Program-made: the position numbers and the translations under genes
In this document: positions 52,019-56,190 of the stretch, in pieces
Numbering within the stretch: the first letter of the stretch is position 1
How the letters are laid out: every line of letters begins with the position of its first letter
DNA from: a virus
Strand: one strand, 5' to 3'
IMG/VR virus record: IMGVR_UViG_3300047476_001428
Coordinates: 1-56,190 of that record
Length of the DNA: 56,190 nt
Notes under the pieces: model-generated
Databases searched by the model: none
Told to the model about the DNA's origin: nothing
What the model saw: the letters and a program-made list of their open reading frames with translations, nothing else

Positions 52019-52677
52019 TGAATTATGTGAGTTTCAGTTTGTGGGGTAACCAACCAATTTATAACGTTGGTGCTATCAGAAATGCAGAACTTATGAAAAC
52101 AATCTATCCTGATTGGAAAATGATTGTTTATTATGACAACACAGTCCCAACTGAAACAATTGAAAAATTGAATGAGTTGGGTGTTGTTGTTAAAGATATG
52201 ACAGGTACGGATATCTATGGTATGTTTTGGAGATTTTTTGCTCATGATGAATCTGATTGTCAATATTCCGTTTTCAGGGATGCTGATGCCAGAATAACTG
52301 AAAGAGAAAAACTTGCTGTAGATGAATGGATTAATAGTGGAAAATCAATCCACGTAATGAGAGACCATCCCGCACACCAAATTCCATATGGAAATAATTC
52401 ATTAGGAATACTTGGTGGTATGTGGGGAATTAAATCAGGTGTTATTCCACTAACGGATTTAATACGAAGATTTCCAAAATCTAAAGAACTCCAATATGGT
52501 AATGACCAAACATTCTTAAAGACCATATACTCAATTTTTCAAGATGATAGATGTACTCATGATGAATTTTTTGAGAATAAACCTTTCCCTATCAAAAGAA
52601 ACCCTGGTGAGTTTATTGGAAGTCGTATTGACCAAAATGATAAACCATTTGGGACCGACCACTTGGCCGTATCGTAA
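52018..52677 (+). CDS. Putative glycosyltransferase with DAD motif
   Basis: A 219-residue protein with SFSLWGNQPIYNVGAIRNAEL near the start, a VYYDNTVP segment, FRDADARITERE (Asp88-Ala-Asp90 as the DxD) and GGMWGIKSG, the same layout as capsule-type transferases. Acceptor and donor are unknown. It shares its first base with the preceding stop (TAATG) and is followed by an 11-base gap, so it is translated with its neighbours. Confidence 0.66.
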   Translation: MNYVSFSLWGNQPIYNVGAIRNAELMKTIYPDWKMIVYYDNTVPTETIEKLNELGVVVKDMTGTDIYGMFWRFFAHDESDCQYSVFRDADARITEREKLAVDEWINSGKSIHVMRDHPAHQIPYGNNSLGILGGMWGIKSGVIPLTDLIRRFPKSKELQYGNDQTFLKTIYSIFQDDRCTHDEFFENKPFPIKRNPGEFIGSRIDQNDKPFGTDHLAVS

Positions 52678-52688
52678 AAAATATTACA

Positions 52689-53420
52689 ATGACAAAAAAA
52701 ATTTTAGTCTTAGTTCAAGAACATGACACAACAGATGAGGTATTTTTAACATATAAAAAAACTTGGTTAAAAATAATTCAATATATTAAGGATAAAAAAA
52801 TACCTATGGACGTATTATTCTTAAATACAAATGAGAGTATTAATGAAGAATATGAAATCATTGACAATACAATTTACAGTAAATACGAAGAAAATTATTG
52901 GGACGCGTTATTGATAAAAGTCATGAACGGGTTTGATTTTTTTATGAAAAACGATTATGACTTAGTCTTCAAAACTAACTTGTCGACAATAATAAATGTA
53001 GAATTATTTTATAATTTTTGTAATGAACGATATAATAATGATGAAATTGTTTATGATGGTTTTGTCGGTCATCACAATGATTTTGCATTTTGTTCAGGTG
53101 CCGGAATGTTGTTAAATAAAAATTGTGTAAACATACTTATAGACAATAAAGATAAAATAAGTAAGGAATGGACTGATGATATTTTTTTTGGATATGTTTT
53201 GAATAAATTAAACTCTATATCCCCGAATAATCGTGGGTTATCAAGATTTGACATATTGTCTGACATAAATTTAACAAATAACATTAAAAATTTCACACAC
53301 ATTCGTATAAAAATAAGAAATAATAATAAAGACATTCATTATACTAATGAGGTCTACAATATACTTTTCACTGAAGATGAATATAGGATTATCAACAATG
53401 ACCAAAAACCAAGGATGTAG
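52689..53420 (+). CDS. GT31/fringe-like protein with an altered metal motif
   Basis: A 243-residue protein. LVFKTNLSTIINVELF (about 98-113) lines up with the fringe/beta-3-galactosyltransferase segment KTDDDTFVN, but the acidic triplet is replaced (NLS). CSGAGMLLNK and TDDIFFGYVLNKL match later family segments, the latter providing acidic residues. It may be an inactive partner, use another metal site, or be a different GT-A group. Its AT content is even higher than its neighbours, with many Asn/Lys/Ile codons. The following gene begins inside it. Confidence 0.55.
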   Translation: MTKKILVLVQEHDTTDEVFLTYKKTWLKIIQYIKDKKIPMDVLFLNTNESINEEYEIIDNTIYSKYEENYWDALLIKVMNGFDFFMKNDYDLVFKTNLSTIINVELFYNFCNERYNNDEIVYDGFVGHHNDFAFCSGAGMLLNKNCVNILIDNKDKISKEWTDDIFFGYVLNKLNSISPNNRGLSRFDILSDINLTNNIKNFTHIRIKIRNNNKDIHYTNEVYNILFTEDEYRIINNDQKPRM

Positions 53421-54087
53421 GTTAAAAGAATGGGTCACATATCATAAAAATTTAGGTCACGATAAATTTATTATTTTTTTAGACAATTGTACTGACAATT
53501 CTGAAGAAGTATTAACTGAATTGAAATCAACAGGAATCGATATTGATTTTTTTTTGACTAAAGATTTTGAACTTACAATTCCAGACGCCGAGTGGGTTAG
53601 AAGGTCTCATAAAATGTACGATTTTGTACTTGAGAATTATTCTCATTTAGATTGGATATCATTTATTGAAGTTGATGAATTTATTTTTCCTCAGAAAGAG
53701 GATTTTCCATTTAGAGAATTTTTATCAGGAATTAACACTAATTGTCTGTATATTAACTCTTGGGATTTCAAACCACCATTTGATGAAACTAAAGAAATTT
53801 TAGGACAATCATATCATGTTTGGACCGACTCACAAAGATTTCACTCACCATATAGATGGAGAGGTAAATCGGTCATTAAACCAAAAGAATTTATTGAGTG
53901 TGTTGATGCACATCATTTTAGACAAAAAAATGGTGATGTGTCAAATGAATTAAAATGTGAACATGAAAATTATACACAAAAATTCTATGGAGATGAAGTT
54001 ATAATGGATGATACACTATTAAGAATTTATCATTTCCGTAATCATACAGAACCTACTCTAAACGAATATCAAGAAATAAAGTATTGA
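53377..54087 (+). CDS. GT92/GT2-like glycosyltransferase
   Basis: A 236-residue protein from the preferred ATG at 53377, overlapping the previous gene by 44 bases; an earlier in-frame ATG at 53347 would add ten non-conserved residues. Motifs are LSTMTKNQGCRLKEWVTYHKNLG, FLDNCTDNS (nucleotide-sugar strand), ISFIEVDEFIFP (E-V-D-E as the metal site) and RWRGKSVIKPKEF, the order of DUF23/GT92-type enzymes that typically add galactose. It is the last glycosyltransferase of the plus-strand run. Confidence 0.75.
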   Translation: MNIGLSTMTKNQGCRLKEWVTYHKNLGHDKFIIFLDNCTDNSEEVLTELKSTGIDIDFFLTKDFELTIPDAEWVRRSHKMYDFVLENYSHLDWISFIEVDEFIFPQKEDFPFREFLSGINTNCLYINSWDFKPPFDETKEILGQSYHVWTDSQRFHSPYRWRGKSVIKPKEFIECVDAHHFRQKNGDVSNELKCEHENYTQKFYGDEVIMDDTLLRIYHFRNHTEPTLNEYQEIKY

Positions 54088-54088
54088 T

Positions 54089-55078
54089 ATGAAGATTGCA
54101 ATTATAGGTGGTGGATGGGTTGGTTGTCATTTGGCCAGCAAGTTAAAAAATGACCATGACATTACCTTGTTTGAAAAAAATAAATCTATTTTTGGTGAAA
54201 CATCAAGTAAAAACCAAAACAGGGTCCATGAAGGTTATCACTATGCAAGAAGTTTTAACACAAGAGAATTATGTAAAACTACAATCAATAAATTTACCGA
54301 TGAATATGGTTTTGCAATAAACAATGTTGACAAAAACTACTATTGTGTTCCCGAACATAAATCAATTGTTGATTATAAAACATACCTTCAAATTTTTAAT
54401 GGTTTTGATTTTATTGAAACTAATCATAATCTTAACAATTTAGAAGGTTGTATCTTAACATCAGAAAAACACATTGATTTTAATAAGATAAAAAATTATT
54501 TTGAAGAAAATCTTTCGGACATAATTGTAAAAAAAGAAATTAATAAAAAAGATTTATCTGACTTATCTGAAAATTTTGATTTAGTCATTAATTGTACCAA
54601 TAATCAATTAAACAATTACCATGACGATGATTTTTTTTATGAATTAACAATCTCTCTTATTTATCAAAAAATTAATGAAACTGAATTTGATTCCTTAACA
54701 ATGGTTGATGGAAAATTCTTTTCAATTTACCCATACAAAGATGATTTGTTTACATTAACTGATGTTGAACACACCCCCATTAAGAAATTCAAAAAATATA
54801 AGACACTTAAAGATTTTGAAAAAAATATCAACCCCAAAAAAGTTTCCAAAATCAAAGAAAAAATGGAACAAAAAGTTTTGGAGTACTTTCCACAGTTTAC
54901 CGATAATTTCAAATATCAAAATTATTTCTTGGCGGTAAAATCAAAGATTAACGATACCTCAGATACCCGATATCCCATCATTACTCATCAAAATAATGTA
55001 ATTAATTGTATTACAGGTAAAATACAAGGAATTTATATTATTGAAGATTATATTAATGATGTTATATTGAAGAAATGA
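54089..55078 (+). CDS. FAD-dependent oxidoreductase of the DAO type
   Basis: A 329-residue flavoprotein. The N-terminus has AIIGGGWVGCHLASKL (G-x-G-x-x-G dinucleotide fold), FEKN (Glu for ribose) and GETSSKNQNRVHEGYHYARS, a loop typical of DAO-fold oxidoreductases found in surface-glycan clusters. Near the C-terminus CITGKIQGIYII should close the FAD site. It probably oxidises a sugar or amino-sugar intermediate, but the substrate cannot be read from sequence. It begins 1 base after the last glycosyltransferase and overlaps the SDR gene by 4 bases. Confidence 0.75.
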   Translation: MKIAIIGGGWVGCHLASKLKNDHDITLFEKNKSIFGETSSKNQNRVHEGYHYARSFNTRELCKTTINKFTDEYGFAINNVDKNYYCVPEHKSIVDYKTYLQIFNGFDFIETNHNLNNLEGCILTSEKHIDFNKIKNYFEENLSDIIVKKEINKKDLSDLSENFDLVINCTNNQLNNYHDDDFFYELTISLIYQKINETEFDSLTMVDGKFFSIYPYKDDLFTLTDVEHTPIKKFKKYKTLKDFEKNINPKKVSKIKEKMEQKVLEYFPQFTDNFKYQNYFLAVKSKINDTSDTRYPIITHQNNVINCITGKIQGIYIIEDYINDVILKK

Positions 55079-55836
55079 GAGTATTAATAGGTTCAACGGG
55101 TTTAGTAGGGTCAACGTTAAAAGAAAGTATAGAATTTGACTACGAATTTAACTCAAAGAATATTCACACATTTGAACAAGTGGTTCCTGATGGGTGTGAA
55201 TTATGGTTGTCATGTTTACCAGCGACAAAGTGGTTGGTAAATAAAAATCTAAAACAAGATATGGAGAATATCATGAGGATTCTAACCATAATCAAACACA
55301 AGACATACAGTAGAGTAATTCTTATCTCTACGATAGATGTTTATAACGAATCACCAATGTTATCTAATGAAGATTATAAACCAAATTTTGGGGGATTAAG
55401 TTATGGTAACAACAGATTATTATTTGAATACTTGATTGACAAGTTCTTAACCAAAGATGATTATAAAGTTTACAGATTACCAGCATTGTTTAATAATAAA
55501 ATTAAAAAGAATATTTTATTTGATTTAATGAACGACAATAATGTTGAATCGATTAATCGTAGTTCTTATTTTCAATGGTATAACTTAGACAATCTTCACA
55601 AATTCATTTCAGAAACTTGTGATATGGAACGTTGTGTTTTCAATGTATTTACTGAACCATTAAGAAGTTTGGAAATTATCGAATTGTTTCCACAACACAA
55701 AGACAAAATACCTTACACACCAGGTGGGGTTGTATATGATTACACAACTAATTTAACAGAATCTGGTTATGTACAAACTGCACAAGAAGTATTAAATGAA
55801 ATTAAACAATTAGTTGATGAATTTAGCCGTAAGTAA
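55075..55836 (+). CDS. NAD-dependent epimerase/dehydratase-like protein (SDR)
   Basis: A 253-residue extended-SDR-like protein. VLIGSTGLVGSTL (3-15) is the NAD(P)-binding turn; VILISTIDVY has the catalytic-region Ser/Thr (85-86), and SYGNNR places Tyr110 with Arg114 where the usual Y-x-x-x-K has Lys. The Lys-to-Arg change may alter or weaken activity. A YRLPALF strand and an AQEVLNEI helix complete the layout. It probably makes a modified nucleotide sugar for the adjacent transferases. It overlaps both neighbours (4 and 20 bases). Confidence 0.72.
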   Translation: MRVLIGSTGLVGSTLKESIEFDYEFNSKNIHTFEQVVPDGCELWLSCLPATKWLVNKNLKQDMENIMRILTIIKHKTYSRVILISTIDVYNESPMLSNEDYKPNFGGLSYGNNRLLFEYLIDKFLTKDDYKVYRLPALFNNKIKKNILFDLMNDNNVESINRSSYFQWYNLDNLHKFISETCDMERCVFNVFTEPLRSLEIIELFPQHKDKIPYTPGGVVYDYTTNLTESGYVQTAQEVLNEIKQLVDEFSRK

Positions 55837-56190
55837 TTTTGCTTGGGATTTTAATAATATTGACCACGTTGGTAAAATATTAAATGAAAATAACATCAAT
55901 CATATTGAATTGGTTTTTTCAAAATATAAAGATTGGTCTGAATTAAACGAATCTGAAATCCATAACTTAAAAGAATTATTAAATAAACATAACTTATCTT
56001 GTTTATCATCTCAATCATTATTCTTTAATATTGATTGTAACTCTATGGTCACTGAAAGTGAAAAATTCGTAAACCATTTTAGAACTTTAATTTCATACTC
56101 GAAAATATTAGGAATTAAAACATTGGTTTTTGGTTCACCAGGTTTAAGAAAAACTAATGATGTTATTTATTCTAATTTACATGAAACATT
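55817..56190 (+). CDS. Sugar phosphate isomerase/epimerase-like TIM barrel, partial at window end
   Basis: The frame starts with ATG at 55817 inside the SDR gene's end and is open to the window edge (124 codons). It reads MNLAVSNFAWDF, then INHIELVFSKY, HNLSCLSSQSLFFN and YSKILGIKTLVFGSPGLRK, the strand-helix pattern of xylose-isomerase-like (AP-endonuclease 2 superfamily) TIM barrels. The opening A-x-S-N-x-A-W and a late phrase like LVFGSPG are typical. It would act on a sugar or sugar phosphate, fitting the preceding oxidoreductase and SDR genes. The C-terminal half is not seen. Confidence 0.68.
   Translation, partial: MNLAVSNFAWDFNNIDHVGKILNENNINHIELVFSKYKDWSELNESEIHNLKELLNKHNLSCLSSQSLFFNIDCNSMVTESEKFVNHFRTLISYSKILGIKTLVFGSPGLRKTNDVIYSNLHET

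Noticed and set aside
1-56190. tRNA genes
   Set aside because: No cloverleaf with a TTCGA-type T-loop was recognised by eye in the gaps between genes, most of which are too short.

Overview
This window looks like about a quarter to a third of the genome of a large, AT-rich, contractile-tailed phage with a T4-type gene set. The T4-type markers are a gp41-type helicase, an RNase H/FEN nuclease, UvsX, a gp32-like single-strand binding protein, a family B DNA polymerase, tail tube (gp19), sheath (gp18), gp26-like chaperone and tape measure, in an order partly like T4. No host genes, tRNA genes, integrase or insertion sequence were recognised. Start codons mostly lack Shine-Dalgarno sequences and are preceded by A-rich stretches. 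Together with the low GC this suggests a Bacteroidota (Flavobacteriia-like) host; that is an inference, not proof.

Layout. (1) 1-4921, minus strand: replication and recombination block (start of a possible ribonucleotide reductase, helicase, an unknown gene, RNase H, UvsX, gp32-like SSB). (2) 5040-27074, minus strand: tail and baseplate block, transcribed right to left: neck/tail-completion proteins, sheath, a HAD-type hydrolase, tube, gp26/gp51-like chaperones, tape measure, a 1634-residue baseplate protein with an OmpA-like domain, a LysM/gp53-like wedge protein, a 2174-residue hub-like protein and three small genes. A small ribbon-helix-helix gene sits on the plus strand inside this block. 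(3) 27124-31973, plus strand: SNF2-type helicase, a fusion of superoxide dismutase with a nuclease-like domain, a gp13-like neck protein and a small protein. (4) 31950-45438, minus strand: DNA polymerase, a BppU-like protein, seven overlapping glycosyltransferase-type genes, an L-type-lectin adhesin with a Thr/Pro repeat stalk, and a LamG-like fibre protein. (5) 45485-56190, plus strand: five small unknown or WYL-type genes, then a glycosyltransferase/sugar island carrying a DEDDy exonuclease and a dUTPase, a FAD oxidoreductase, an SDR-type epimerase and a TIM-barrel gene that runs off the window.

How the parts fit. The minus-strand replication genes copy and recombine the genome and the tail block builds the contractile injection machine. 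The fibre/lectin genes with the adjacent glycosyltransferase operon probably make, and perhaps glycosylate, the host-recognition apparatus. The second glycosyltransferase island may make or transfer an unusual sugar for the virion, the host surface or the DNA. A recurring sense-strand TATTTAT element lies shortly upstream of many genes, mostly structural ones, and is a good candidate late-promoter element.

Most notable observations: the Mn-type superoxide dismutase fused to a PD-(D/E)XK-like domain; the TATTTAT element; a probable programmed frameshift linking the two tail chaperone frames; the lectin/mucin-like stalk next to seven glycosyltransferases; the HAD enzyme between tube and sheath; and the OmpA-like domain inside a baseplate protein.
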